Origin: Xanthomonas floridensis
Lineage (GTDB): Bacteria; Pseudomonadota; Gammaproteobacteria; Xanthomonadales; Xanthomonadaceae
Assembly: GCF_001642575.1 (NCBI RefSeq)
Contig: NZ_LXNG01000001.1
Span: 248,001-312,000, forward strand
DNA length: 64,000 nucleotides
Direction: 5' to 3'
Shown: piece after piece, positions 51,875-61,994 of the stretch
Numbering within the stretch: the stretch's first letter is position 1
How the letters are laid out: each line of letters begins with the position of its first letter
The notes under the pieces: model-generated
Told to the model about the DNA's origin: nothing
Databases searched by the model: none
What the model saw: only the letters and a program-made list of their open reading frames with translations
Translations under genes and position numbers: made by a program

Positions 51875-53866
51875 CTACCCGGATCCCGGGTCTCCGATCC
51901 CCAGTCCCGGCTCCTCGAAAAACGCCTGCACGTCGGCAAGCTCCCGCGTGCGCGCAAACGGCGGCAGCGACTTCATGAAGGTGCGCCCGTAGCTCTTGGT
52001 GATCAGCCGCGGATCGCACAGCACCAGCACGCCGCGATCGGTTTCGCTGCGGATCAGCCGGCCCACACCCTGCTTCAGCGCGATCACGGCCTGCGGCAAC
52101 TGCTCGTCGCGGAACGGGTTGCCGCCCTCGCGGCGGATCGCATCCAGCCGCGCTTCGAACACCGGGTCGTCGGGCGCGGCAAACGGCAGCTTGTCGATCA
52201 CCACCACGCTCAGCGCATCGCCGACCACGTCCACGCCTTCGCGGAAACTGGCCGACCCCAGCAGCACGCCATTGCCGGAATCGCGAAAGCGTTGCAGCAG
52301 GGTCGCGCGCGGCGCCTCGCCCTGCACATACAGCGGCCACGGCGCACCGCGCAGCGCGTCGGCGGCCTCGCGCAGCGCGCGGTGCGAGGCGAACAGCAGG
52401 AATGCGCGGCCATTGGAGGCCTCCAGCACCGGCGTCAGCGCCGCGATCAAGGCAGTGCCGAAGCCGCGCGCAGCCGGGTCGGGCAGATTCGGCGGCAGAT
52501 AGCACAGCGCCTGGCGCGCCCAGTCGAACGGGCTTGGCTGCAGCAAGGTCACCGGGTCGCTCAAGCCCAGCCGCAGCGCAATGTGATCGAACTCGCCGCC
52601 CACCGCCAGCGTGGCGGAAGTGAACACCCAGGCCGCCTGCGACTTTTCGCGGTGCTCGCGCAACGGCCCGGACACGTCCAGCGGCGTGCGCTGGCAGCGG
52701 AATCCGCGCGGGCTCAGTTCGTACCAGAGCACATCGTTGTCGACCGTCTGTTCCGGCGGATCCTGCGCAAAGTCCGCCACCGGCAGGTCTTCGCCCAGCC
52801 AGCGCGACAGCCGGTTCAGGGCTTCCTGTGCACGCGCAGTGCAGCCATCGAACCCCGGCGAGGCCTCGCGCAATGGCAGCAAGGCCTCGCCCAGCCGCGC
52901 CAAGGCCGACAGCACCGCATCGAAGCCTTCGCGCACTTGCGGCTTGGCCAATGCGCGCCACTGCGTGCCACGCGGCGGCAGCCCCTCCATGCCGGCGCGC
53001 AGGCTGCGCAGTGCTTCGTCCAGCGCCAGGATCGGCGCCTGCAGGCTGGCCTGTGCGCCGGCGACCAGACGCGCTTCGACCATGCAATCGCGCGCCAGCT
53101 CCTGCCACGGGCGCATGCCGAAACTTTCGCCGAAGAAATTGGCCGCCAGCTCCGGCAACTGATGCGCTTCGTCGATGACGAAGGCCTGCGCGCCCGGCAG
53201 GATCTCGCCGAAGCCTTCCTGCTTGAGTGCCAGATCGGCCAGCAGCAGATGGTGATTGACCACCACCAGATCGGCGGCCTGCGCACGCTGGCGTGCCTGC
53301 ACCACGAAGCACTCGCTGTAGAACGGGCATTCGGTACCCAGGCAGTTGTCGACCGTGGAGGTCACCATCGGCAGCAGTGGCGAATCGTCCGGCAGGGCAT
53401 CCAGTTCGGCCATGTCGCCGTACTGGGTCCGCCCGCTCCAGGCCACGATGCGCTGGAACTGGGTGACCTGCTCGGGCGTGGCCAGGCGCGGTTCGCCACG
53501 CGCCTGCTGGGTGCGGTACTTGCACAGATAGTTTGCGCGGCCCTTCAGCAACGCGCTGCGCAGGCCCACGCCCAGGGCAGCGCGCACGCGCGGCAGATCG
53601 CGGTGGAACAGCTGGTCCTGCAGTGCGCGCGTGCCGGTGGAGACGATGGTCTTCAAGCCCGATAGCAGCGCCGGCACCAGATACGCATAGGTCTTGCCGG
53701 TGCCGGTACCGGCCTCGGCCAGCAGCACGTCGCGTTGCTCGAACGCCTCGGCAATGGCGCCAGTCAGGCGCAGCTGCGCAGCGCGCGGCGCAAATGCATC
53801 GAGCTGGCGCGCAAGCGCCCCGCCTTCGCTGAGCGCCTCGATACTGGCAGTGGCAAGTTGGGACAT
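51875..53866 (-). CDS. dinG: ATP-dependent DNA helicase DinG/YoaA (XPD-like)
   Basis: 663 aa; I use ATG 53866 (SQLATASIEALSEGG); a GTG at 53896 would add ten residues. Walker A is AEAGTGTGKT at 51-59. Iron-sulfur cluster cysteines are present near NYLCKY and in CLGTECPFYSEC, and the DEAH box is VIDEAHQLPE. C-terminal helicase motifs include FASHRALREA, GSASFREGVDV and KQGVGRLIRSE. It unwinds 5'-3' and resolves R-loops and blocked forks. The last dozen residues (GLGIGDPGSG) are encoded by intergenic-type repeat DNA, so the native C-terminus was altered when the repeat inserted or expanded. Confidence 0.93.
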   Translation of the reverse strand: MSQLATASIEALSEGGALARQLDAFAPRAAQLRLTGAIAEAFEQRDVLLAEAGTGTGKTYAYLVPALLSGLKTIVSTGTRALQDQLFHRDLPRVRAALGVGLRSALLKGRANYLCKYRTQQARGEPRLATPEQVTQFQRIVAWSGRTQYGDMAELDALPDDSPLLPMVTSTVDNCLGTECPFYSECFVVQARQRAQAADLVVVNHHLLLADLALKQEGFGEILPGAQAFVIDEAHQLPELAANFFGESFGMRPWQELARDCMVEARLVAGAQASLQAPILALDEALRSLRAGMEGLPPRGTQWRALAKPQVREGFDAVLSALARLGEALLPLREASPGFDGCTARAQEALNRLSRWLGEDLPVADFAQDPPEQTVDNDVLWYELSPRGFRCQRTPLDVSGPLREHREKSQAAWVFTSATLAVGGEFDHIALRLGLSDPVTLLQPSPFDWARQALCYLPPNLPDPAARGFGTALIAALTPVLEASNGRAFLLFASHRALREAADALRGAPWPLYVQGEAPRATLLQRFRDSGNGVLLGSASFREGVDVVGDALSVVVIDKLPFAAPDDPVFEARLDAIRREGGNPFRDEQLPQAVIALKQGVGRLIRSETDRGVLVLCDPRLITKSYGRTFMKSLPPFARTRELADVQAFFEEPGLGIGDPGSG

Positions 53867-54841
53867 GGGATCGAACGGATGCAGGGCGGAAAGCACGACA
53901 GCCTAGCGCGTGCGCGGTGATGCTGCCCGATCACAGCGGGCATCCTGCCGGTACGCGAGATAGCCATCGGTGCGAGAAGCCTTGCGCTGAGGGCACTGCG
54001 GTGTCGCGTTGCGCCCGCCCCTTCAAGACCGAACCGTGGCGCTGGCAGGACGCAAGCGGCACCTCGGCCGCGGTACAGGTGCCCGAGGCAAGCGCATGCC
54101 TTGCCGTGAGGGTCCAGCAGTCACACCTGTGCGGCAGCACTATTGCTTGACCGCTCGGGCGGCCAGGATGCGGGCATCAGTGGTGCTTGCGTTGGACGGC
54201 GCAGACCGATACAGGGCAACCATCGGATTTCCACCGAGTACGACACAGTCAACGCGCCCTGCCGCGCACATGCACGCCCTGAAGCGCAGAGTGCGGGGCC
54301 ACGCGGCAGGCAGCGACCACTGGCTTGCCAGCACTGCACTGGAGGGCGCCGGCCGTTCCGCATGATCCGTAGCCTCGCCGCGCACTCATCCAGCCGCAGC
54401 AGCACCGTCGACAAGGACGCGCGATGCCTGCCGCCAGACACGCACCTTGATGACTATCGAAAAAAGCGAGACATCAACACGAGTCCCCGAATCCGGCGGG
54501 ACGGTGTGCCCACATTCCAGTGCGCGGCACCTGCAACGCGCGCCCTGGCCTCAACCTGTGCGCGAAAGCGATACGGCGCTACTTTCGCGCGACAACCTGC
54601 ATCTTCGCGCCGCGCGCATGGCGCTTTGCGGGGGTGGCAGGACATCAGACCCGCAACGGCAGCGACATCGCCAACACGCCGTCGTCGCATCCCTGGCCAT
54701 GTCTGACACGCAGCAGCCCGAACGACCAACGACGCTTCATGCAGACACGCAGATGGCCGCAGCCGAGGCGACTACCGCCCCAAAAGGCGCAATCGCCGTG
54801 CCAGCGCGGCGTAACCGGGCGCCCTGCACCCGGCGGGCATC
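53867..54841. other. long intergenic region between dinG and the TPR lipoprotein gene
   Basis: 975 bp, the longest unexplained gap. Open frames on both strands are short, overlap one another, lack ribosome sites and have no recognisable motif. I see no tandem repeat, tRNA or strong hairpin. It may be a decayed gene or host a small RNA. Confidence 0.55.
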
Positions 54842-55366
54842 TCAGTACCGCTTCATTCCCGGCACGGTGCAACCGACAATCTGCGCCTTGGCCGAGGCGG
54901 CGTTTTCCTTCTCGCCACGCGCCAGCCGCGATTGCTCGATGGTGGCCCAGTGACGGCGGCACAGCGGGCCCGTCTTGGAACCCAGCTCGATCGCCTGCTT
55001 GGCAAAGCGTTCGGCGGCCGGCCAATCGGCCTGCAGCACCGCCACTTCGGCACGCTCCTGCAGGATCGCCGGGTCGCCGGACACCAGCCCCAACGCCTGA
55101 TCCAGCGCCGCAGCCGCACCGGTCAGATCGCCGGCCTGGCGCTTGCTCTTGGCGGTGTCGCGCAGGTCGTCCACCTGCGGGTCGCGCAGCGGCTGCACTG
55201 ACAGCTCGGTGTCGTCAGCGCCGGCCTCGCGTTCGATCAGCAGCAAACGCTGCGTCGGCGTGGTCGGGTCCACCGGGGTGGGTGGCGGCGTGGGCGGCGC
55301 GCTGACGCAGGCAGTGACTGCGGCAAGCACACCGATCAGGGCAAGACCACGGTGCAATCGGTTCAT
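54842..55366 (-). CDS. TPR-containing lipoprotein
   Basis: 174 aa, ATG 55366. The signal peptide ends with a lipobox VTAC (residues 17-20) and a proline-rich spacer. Two TPR-like helical hairpins follow (AKSKRQAGDLTGAAAALDQAL and VAVLQADWPAAERFAKQAIEL, each about 20 residues as quoted in part). It follows mrcB by 13 bp, so it is cotranscribed with PBP1b. By analogy to LpoB-type activators an outer-membrane lipoprotein partner of PBP1b is possible, but sequence similarity to LpoB is not evident to me. Confidence 0.8.
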   Translation of the reverse strand: MNRLHRGLALIGVLAAVTACVSAPPTPPPTPVDPTTPTQRLLLIEREAGADDTELSVQPLRDPQVDDLRDTAKSKRQAGDLTGAAAALDQALGLVSGDPAILQERAEVAVLQADWPAAERFAKQAIELGSKTGPLCRRHWATIEQSRLARGEKENAASAKAQIVGCTVPGMKRY

Positions 55367-55379
55367 TTAATCACTCCCA

Positions 55380-57824
55380 TCAACGTGCAGGGGGCGCCGA
55401 CGCGGGCGCCGGCGCAGGTTCTTCCGGCTTCTTCTCCAGGCCGAAGAAACGCCGCCAGCCGCCGCTGGACTGCTCGGCAGGCGCGGAGGACGCATCGGCA
55501 GGCGCGCCTTCGATCGGTGGCGCATTGCCCGCGCAGGGAGCATAGGCAGGCGTGAAACCGACCACGAACGGGAACTGGCGCGCGCCAGGACAGCCGGCAT
55601 CGGTCACGCCGGTACCAGCTGCATCGACCGATTGCCAGTCCAGCCCCTTGCCGCTGACCTTCAGCGGCGCGCTGGGCAGGCGGGCGAAGATACTCGACCA
55701 CACCCGCATCGCGCCGGTGGCGCCATACAGGCCGGTCTCGGCGTTCTGGTCGTTGCCCATCCAGATCACTGCCAAATGATCGCCGGTGTAGCCGGCATAC
55801 CAACTGTCGCGACCGTCGTTGGAGGTACCGGTCTTGCCGGCCGGCGACAGACGACCCAGGCCATCGCCCAGCAACTGTCGCGCGGTTCCGTTACTGACTA
55901 CCTGCTGCAGGCCGATGCTGATCAGGTTGGCAGCCACCGAATCGCCCTCCTGCGCCGGTGCCGGAGTCTTGTCGTAGCGCTTGAGCAGCTTGCCCTGCGG
56001 ATCGAGCACACCGCGCACCGCATGCAACGGCTGAATCTCGCCGCCGGCCGCCAGGAACTGGTACAGCTGCGCCATGCCGTACGGGCTCTGGTCGGTCGCG
56101 CCCAGGATCAGCGAGGGGTTCGGGTCGGCCTTGATGCCGGCCAGCACCTGGATCAACTGGGCGATACGGTCGGCGCCGACCTGCATGCCCACCCGCACCG
56201 TGGCCTGGTTGTAGGAATGCGCCAGCGCATCCACCAGCCGCACTGTGCCATGGCTGCGGTTGTCCGAATTACCGGGCGACCAGGTCTTGCCCCGGCCGAG
56301 CTGCACCGTGACCGGCGAATCGTCGACCCAGCTGGACAATGCCCAGCGGTCCGGCGAAGCCAGCGCCAGCATGTACACGAAGGGCTTGAGCAGCGAGCCC
56401 ACAGGACGCTGCGCTTCCACGGCGCGATTGAAGCCCGGCTTGGCCACATCGCGGCTACCGACTACCGCCAGCACATCGCCGTTATGCACATCGGTCAGCA
56501 CCAGCCCAGCCTGCAGCGGCGGGCGTTTCTTGTTGTCCAGCCGCTTGATGGTGCCGGTGATGGCACCCTCGGCATACGCCTGCGCGGACGGCGACATACC
56601 GGTGAGCACACTCATGCCGGCGCCTTGCAGCACGCCTTCCGGGTAATCGTGCGCCAGCTGGCGCCGCACCAGATCCACATAGGCCGGGAAGCGGTTGGCC
56701 GCGACCAGGCCGGGCTCGGTGGGCACGCCCAGCGGTGCGGCCAGCGCGCGCTTGTACTCGGCGTCGTCGATCAGCTTGTTTTCGTGCAGCTTGCCCAGCA
56801 CGAAGTTGCGCCGGTCCAGCGCACGTTCCGGGTTGCGCCGCGGGTCGTAGTACGACGGCCCCTTGACCAGCCCGATCAACAGCGCGATCTGCTCGGTGGT
56901 CATCGAATTGAGCTCGCGGCCGAACCACAGCTCGGCACCCGACGACACCCCGTGGATTGCCTGCCCGCCCCGCTGACCCAGATAGACCTGGTTGAGATAG
57001 GCCTCCAGGATGGTGCGCTTGTCGTAACGCGCCTCCATGATCACCGCGTACAGGATTTCGTTGAACTTACGGGTGACGGTCTGCTCCTTGCCGATGCCGA
57101 GCAGGCCGCTGCGCGCCAGCTGCTGGGTCAGCGTGCTGGCGCCCTGGCGCACCTGGCCGCCCGAGCGCAGCATGATCCAGGCCGCACGCACCATGCCGCT
57201 CAGGTCGATACCGTGATGGCTGTTGAAGTCGCGGTCTTCCACCGCCTGCAGGCCGGTGACCAGCAACTCCGGCACCTCTTCCATCCGCACCAGGCGGCGC
57301 TCTTCCTGCTTCTGCCCGTACAGCGTGGCGATCCGCGCCGGATCCAGCCGCGCGCTCTTCAGCGCCTTGCGGCTGCCGGCATCGCGCAGACTGGCCACGC
57401 GCCCGCCCGACAGGGCAAGCTCGATCCGCCGTGCAGGCACGCGCCCATCCACATCGATATAGCCGCGGCTGGCGATGATGAAGCGGCTGCCGTCCTGCTG
57501 GTAGGTGCCGGCCAGCGTGGCCTGTCCGTCGTCACGGTAGGAGGCCGCGTCCAGTTCGGTCTTGAGGGTGGCCGCATCCAGCGCATTGCCGGGTGCCAGC
57601 ACCAACGGACGCCCGTACACGCGGGTGGGAATCTGCCAGCGCAGTTCGCCGAAGCGCTGGCTGACCTGCTTGTTCAGATACACCGTGTACGGGATCAGGA
57701 AACCAAGCGCCAGCGCAATCGCGGCAAATCCCCAGACAATCAGTCTGCGCTGCCAGCGGGAGCCTTGCTCGTCGGTGTCGTCCTGGAAATCGTCGGAATC
57801 GTCGTTGTCGTAGCGTCGGGGCAC
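55380..57824 (-). CDS. mrcB: penicillin-binding protein 1B (bifunctional transglycosylase/transpeptidase)
   Basis: 814 aa from GTG 57824, preceded on the minus strand by a -10-like TAGACT at 57857-57852. The short cytoplasmic tail is acidic (DNDDSDDFQDDTD), followed by one helix at about 28-48 (IVWGFAAIALALGFLIPY), a UB2H-like region (WQIPTRVYGRPLVL), GT51 with EDRDFNSHHGIDL and QGASTLTQQLAR, and a transpeptidase with the catalytic Ser near 477 (GSLLKPF), SYN (SYNQATVR) and KTG (KTGTSND). It polymerises and cross-links peptidoglycan at the inner membrane. The tail is Pro/Ala-rich. Confidence 0.96.
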   Translation of the reverse strand: MPRRYDNDDSDDFQDDTDEQGSRWQRRLIVWGFAAIALALGFLIPYTVYLNKQVSQRFGELRWQIPTRVYGRPLVLAPGNALDAATLKTELDAASYRDDGQATLAGTYQQDGSRFIIASRGYIDVDGRVPARRIELALSGGRVASLRDAGSRKALKSARLDPARIATLYGQKQEERRLVRMEEVPELLVTGLQAVEDRDFNSHHGIDLSGMVRAAWIMLRSGGQVRQGASTLTQQLARSGLLGIGKEQTVTRKFNEILYAVIMEARYDKRTILEAYLNQVYLGQRGGQAIHGVSSGAELWFGRELNSMTTEQIALLIGLVKGPSYYDPRRNPERALDRRNFVLGKLHENKLIDDAEYKRALAAPLGVPTEPGLVAANRFPAYVDLVRRQLAHDYPEGVLQGAGMSVLTGMSPSAQAYAEGAITGTIKRLDNKKRPPLQAGLVLTDVHNGDVLAVVGSRDVAKPGFNRAVEAQRPVGSLLKPFVYMLALASPDRWALSSWVDDSPVTVQLGRGKTWSPGNSDNRSHGTVRLVDALAHSYNQATVRVGMQVGADRIAQLIQVLAGIKADPNPSLILGATDQSPYGMAQLYQFLAAGGEIQPLHAVRGVLDPQGKLLKRYDKTPAPAQEGDSVAANLISIGLQQVVSNGTARQLLGDGLGRLSPAGKTGTSNDGRDSWYAGYTGDHLAVIWMGNDQNAETGLYGATGAMRVWSSIFARLPSAPLKVSGKGLDWQSVDAAGTGVTDAGCPGARQFPFVVGFTPAYAPCAGNAPPIEGAPADASSAPAEQSSGGWRRFFGLEKKPEEPAPAPASAPPAR

Positions 57825-58060
57825 GGGGATGCGAGAATGTAGGGTGCGGCGAGTCTAGCGCAGCGGTGTCGTGGGTGCGGTCTGCCTGCCCGTTCCGACT
57901 TAAGCGCGGCTAACAAAGTGCCGGCGCTGGAGCTCGGGCCGGCGTGGGCCGGGCGCAAGGCGGCGGGATCTCCCCCGCTACACTGCCACGCCCTGCCGCT
58001 GCGCCCGGTGGGTCATCGCCACCACGTTCCACCTGTCCTCTACGCCGGAGTTCCACCGCA

Positions 58061-60172
58061 ATGTCGATGTCCCTGGCCGATGCGCGCTATCTGTTCAATC
58101 GCGTGCTCGGCCTGATCCACCGCTCTGTGGCCAGCATGCGGACGCGTGGCTGGCGCGCCACCTGGCAGCGCATTCGCGTGCACACGCAGGCACCTCCGGC
58201 CGCACTGGGCACCCCGCTGTGGTTGCCCGACGCAACACCGTTTGCCCCCTTCGCGCTGCCGCACAGCGCCACGCCACGCGTGACGGTGGTGATTCCGGTC
58301 TACAACCACATTGCCCACACCCTGGCCTGTCTGCGCGCACTGGCCGCGCATCCGCCACTGCTGGCGATGGAGATCATCGTGGTGGACGATGGCAGCAGCG
58401 ATGCCACCGCAGTGCAGCTGCCGCAGATATCCGGCCTGCACTATCACCTGCGCGCCAGCAATGGCGGCTTCATCGCGGCCTGCAACGACGGCATCGCGCT
58501 GGCGCGCGGCGATTACGTGGTGCTGCTCAACAACGACACCATCCCCCAGCCCGGCTGGCTGGATCGGCTGATCGCCACCTTCGATCAGCATCCGGGCGCG
58601 GGACTGGTTGGCGCCCAGCTGGTCTATCCGGACGGGCGGTTGCAGGAATCGGGCGGCGTGGTGTTCGCCGATGGCAGCGCCTGGAGTTATGGGCGCTTCG
58701 AATCGGCCGACGACCCGCGTTACGCCTATGTCCGCGCAATGGATTACTGCTCGGGCGCAGCGATTGCCCTGCCACGTGCGCTACTGCAGACGCTGGGCGG
58801 GCTGGATCAACTCGCCAACGCGGCTCCAACCACGGTGTGGAATGCTGCTGATCTTGCCTTTGCAGTCAGCGCCGCCGGCCGCCAGGTTCTGGTTCAGCCG
58901 GCCAGCGTGGTGGTGCACGACGAGGGCACCAGCAACGGCACCGACGTCCGTACCGGGGTCAAGGCGTATCAGGTGCGCAACCAGCGTGTGTTCGCTGAGA
59001 AATGGCAGCCCACCTTGGCAGCGCACTTGCCGGTGGGCACCGTTCCCGGACCTGCGCAGCTGCACCGCGGGCAACGCCAGGTGTTGATCCTGGACGAATG
59101 CGTGCCGCAGCCGGACCGCGACTCGGGGTCGCTACGGCAGTTCAACCTGATCCGGTTGCTCTGCGAGGAGGGCGCGCATGTGGTGTTCGTGCCCACCCGT
59201 CGCGAGCACGCCGGGCGCCACACCCAGGCGCTGCAGCAGCTGGGCGTGGAGGTCTGGTATGCACCGTTTCTGGACGGCATCGGCAGTTGGCTGCGTACGC
59301 ATGGCCCGCGCTTTGCGGTGGTACTTCTGGTGCGCCACCACGTCGCGCACGCCTGCCTGCCGCTGCTGAGACACTATGCTCCGCAGGCGCGCACGCTGTT
59401 CGACACCGTCGACCTGCATTATCTGCGCGAGCGACGCGGCGCCGAACTGGCCGGCGATGCCAATCTGCTGCGCAGCGCAGAACGTACCCGGCTGCGCGAA
59501 CTGGAGATCATGGCCGCTACCGATGTCACCGTGCTGGTGTCCGATGCGGAACAGGCACAGTTGCACGCGGACGCGCCGCAGATCCGCACCGCCCTGCTCT
59601 CCAACCTGCACGAAGTGGCCGGCAACGGCCCCACCTTCGAGCAACGTCGCGACCTGGTCTTCGTCGGCGGCTTTCGTCACCCGCCCAATGTGGATGCGGT
59701 GCAGTGGTTCATCAGTGCCATCTTCCCGCAGGTGCGTGCTCAATTACCGGATGTGGTGTTCCACTGCATCGGCGCGGATCTGCCCGAGGCACTGAAACTG
59801 CTGGCCGAGGAATGTCCCGGCGTGCAGTTGCATGGCCATGTACCGGATCTGCTGCCGTTCATGGACACCGTCCGCATCGCGGTGGCACCGCTGCGCTTCG
59901 GTGCTGGCGTCAAGGGCAAGATCAATCTCAGCATGGCACACGGGCAACCGGTGGTCGGCACGACCTGTGCGGTGGAAGGCATGCACCTGCGCGATGGCCA
60001 GGATGTGTGCGTGGCCGACGACGCCGATGCCTTTGCCAGCGCGATCGTGCACCTGTACCAGGATGCGACGCGATGGCAGCGCCTGGCCGACAACGGCCTG
60101 CGCAACGTGGCCGAGCATTTCTCGCTGGATGCCGCGCGCAAGACGGTGCGTGCATTGTTCATTGCCGATTGA
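58061..60172 (+). CDS. two-domain glycosyltransferase (GT2 plus GT4)
   Basis: 703 aa from ATG 58061 (GGAG 10 bp ahead). Residues 70-300 are a GT2/GT-A domain (VTVVIPVYNHIAHTLACLRA, EIIVVDDGSSDATA, VVLLNNDTIPQPGWLD). Residues 350-700 are a GT4/GT-B domain lacking the usual glycine-rich start but with LVFVGGFRHPPNVDAVQWFI, FGAGVKGKINLSMAHGQPVV and a C-terminal helix. Such fusions build O-antigen, exopolysaccharide or glycosylated surface proteins; no polysaccharide operon is seen beside it. The canonical EDxD of GT2 enzymes reads NAADLAF, so the first domain may use a changed acidic residue or be weakened. It is divergent from mrcB. Confidence 0.87.
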   Translation: MSMSLADARYLFNRVLGLIHRSVASMRTRGWRATWQRIRVHTQAPPAALGTPLWLPDATPFAPFALPHSATPRVTVVIPVYNHIAHTLACLRALAAHPPLLAMEIIVVDDGSSDATAVQLPQISGLHYHLRASNGGFIAACNDGIALARGDYVVLLNNDTIPQPGWLDRLIATFDQHPGAGLVGAQLVYPDGRLQESGGVVFADGSAWSYGRFESADDPRYAYVRAMDYCSGAAIALPRALLQTLGGLDQLANAAPTTVWNAADLAFAVSAAGRQVLVQPASVVVHDEGTSNGTDVRTGVKAYQVRNQRVFAEKWQPTLAAHLPVGTVPGPAQLHRGQRQVLILDECVPQPDRDSGSLRQFNLIRLLCEEGAHVVFVPTRREHAGRHTQALQQLGVEVWYAPFLDGIGSWLRTHGPRFAVVLLVRHHVAHACLPLLRHYAPQARTLFDTVDLHYLRERRGAELAGDANLLRSAERTRLRELEIMAATDVTVLVSDAEQAQLHADAPQIRTALLSNLHEVAGNGPTFEQRRDLVFVGGFRHPPNVDAVQWFISAIFPQVRAQLPDVVFHCIGADLPEALKLLAEECPGVQLHGHVPDLLPFMDTVRIAVAPLRFGAGVKGKINLSMAHGQPVVGTTCAVEGMHLRDGQDVCVADDADAFASAIVHLYQDATRWQRLADNGLRNVAEHFSLDAARKTVRALFIAD

Positions 60173-60434
60173 GTCGGCACTGTTGAATCAGTGCATCGCC
60201 GGATGAAGCGGCATGCGGCGGCGTTGGCACATCGCCGCTGATTCTCAGCGCGATTCCGAGTGCAACCGCAGACACGCATCGCACGTCTGGCCGCACATCC
60301 GCTGGCAACAGCTTGCGGTAGCGAAGTCACTTGACTCAGTGGAATAAAAATCTGCTTGGCCGCTCTCCTGCTGGAGCCGGTTGTAGTGCGTTATGAACGC
60401 AGGCCGGGCATTGTGCTGCCACGCCCGCCCCCCA

Positions 60435-61994
60435 TCACCGCTGTTCGGTCACCGCCCTGACCCGCCGCGTGAACTCGGCCAGTTCCGGCAGTCCCGGGTC
60501 CAACTGGTGTGCTTCGTCCTGCGCACGCCGCGCGAACGCGGCATCTTCCTGGCCCAGGCGTTCGCTGCCAACGGCAATCCAGCGCTGCGCCAGGCGCCGG
60601 CGTGCGGCGGCCAGCGCCTCGCCCGTCGGCGTCAACGCCTGCCAGGCATCCAGGCAGCCGCGCGCCGCGCGCAGGCGGTTATCGCGAAGCTCGTCTTCGA
60701 AACAGCGTCGACTGGCCGGCGCCACGCGCGCAGCGGCCTGCAGCACGCGCGCATCGCGCGGCGCCAGCGCCTGTGCGGCGCGCACGGCATCGTAGGCGCT
60801 GGCGCCCGGCGGGGTCATCCATTGCTGTCGCGCCTCGGCGTCGGCCACGCGTTGCAGCAACACGCGCAACCGGCGTTCGCGGACGCCGCGCGACAAACCG
60901 GTTTCAGGCCCACGCTGGGCATCGCGCGCGCGCGCGATCGCCTGCTCGGCCTGGGCGATGGAGGCGGCGCCCGGCACCAGCACCCGCGCCTGCTGCAGCG
61001 ACTGCATGGCCTCGTCAAAATGGAAATCCGCGGCCTGGCGTCCCGCCTGGGCGGCATACTCGCTGACCACCTGCTCGAGTCCGCGACGTGCGCCGGCATC
61101 TTCCGGCTCGGCCGCCAGCACCGCCATGAAATCGCGCGCCGCCGGTGCCAAGCGACCACGTCGCAGCAAGCTGTCGGCACGCTGCCGCCGCTGTTCGAGC
61201 GCACGGTGGTAATGGCCTTCGGTCGACGGCACATCGGCATGGCCGGCGTCATAGCGCTTGGCCGCCACCAACAGCGCGGCGGCCTCGCCAAGCGCATCGC
61301 GCGCCAAGGCGTGCCGCGCCTGCGCCAGCAGATCGGTCAGGGCATCTTCGCGCCCTTCCAGTGCGTCGGTACGGTTCGGTGCCAGGCTGAGGACGCGTTG
61401 ATACAGCGGCAACGCACTATCGGGCGTGCCATCCAGGCGGCCCTGCTGCTGGGCGGCGACCGCTTGCGCAACCAGGGCATCCAGGCCGGCGCGGCGCGCC
61501 TGCAGGTCGCGCAGACGCAGGGCGACCGGGGCCATCTGCGCCTGCGGCACCTCCAACGCGGTTGCCAGCGCCAACGCACGTTGCGCACCGGCCACATCGC
61601 CGGCCGCGATCGCCGCACGCGCCTGCACCACCGCAGACGCGCCGGTACGCGCCAGCCCGGCGCGGGCCTCGCTGCGATCGCCATCCAGCGCAAGTGCGGT
61701 GGCAAACAGTTCGCGTGCCCCGTTGCCGTCGGCAGCACTGAGCTTGCCCCGTGCCAATGCGGCATTGCCACGCTGCAGCAGTTGCTGAATCCGGGTGTCC
61801 GGCCACAGCCAGTCGGCGAGCGGCTGGCGCAACACGATCACACCCATCAGCAGGCAGAGCGAGAGCGCCAGCACCACGCGCCAGAGCGCGCGGCTGCGCA
61901 GCGGTGCCCAGAGGCGGGGCGACCTGGCCCAGCGCGGTAGCGGAAACATGCGGTTGCGTCCATCCTTGGCGCGACCTGACGGGGACGCGTTCAC
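60435..61994 (-). CDS. TPR-like membrane protein of unknown function
   Basis: Up to 519 aa; GTG 61994 is the longest start and ATG 61949 a shorter alternative, with no strong ribosome site at either. One helix near residue 40-58 (VVLALSLCLLMGVIVLRQPL) anchors a large, Ala/Arg-rich helical region with TPR-like pairs (LLQRGNAALARGKLSAADGN, YQRVLSLAPNRTDALEGRED, FMAVLAAEPEDAGARRGLEQ). The C-terminus is also helical. I do not recognise an enzyme domain. It probably acts as a periplasmic scaffold. It lies downstream of relA on the same strand, 306 bp away. Confidence 0.75.
   Translation of the reverse strand: MNASPSGRAKDGRNRMFPLPRWARSPRLWAPLRSRALWRVVLALSLCLLMGVIVLRQPLADWLWPDTRIQQLLQRGNAALARGKLSAADGNGARELFATALALDGDRSEARAGLARTGASAVVQARAAIAAGDVAGAQRALALATALEVPQAQMAPVALRLRDLQARRAGLDALVAQAVAAQQQGRLDGTPDSALPLYQRVLSLAPNRTDALEGREDALTDLLAQARHALARDALGEAAALLVAAKRYDAGHADVPSTEGHYHRALEQRRQRADSLLRRGRLAPAARDFMAVLAAEPEDAGARRGLEQVVSEYAAQAGRQAADFHFDEAMQSLQQARVLVPGAASIAQAEQAIARARDAQRGPETGLSRGVRERRLRVLLQRVADAEARQQWMTPPGASAYDAVRAAQALAPRDARVLQAAARVAPASRRCFEDELRDNRLRAARGCLDAWQALTPTGEALAAARRRLAQRWIAVGSERLGQEDAAFARRAQDEAHQLDPGLPELAEFTRRVRAVTEQR

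Noticed and set aside
51614-53665. 683-codon + strand open frame opposite dinG
   Set aside because: Low-complexity Arg/Gln/Ala translation that also runs through intergenic repeats.
54447-54953. 168-codon ORF in the 975-bp gap
   Set aside because: No ribosome site, no motif, and it overlaps the 3' end of the supported lipoprotein gene on the other strand.
55632-57842. 736-codon + strand open frame opposite mrcB
   Set aside because: Antisense shadow with no domain; mrcB is unambiguous.
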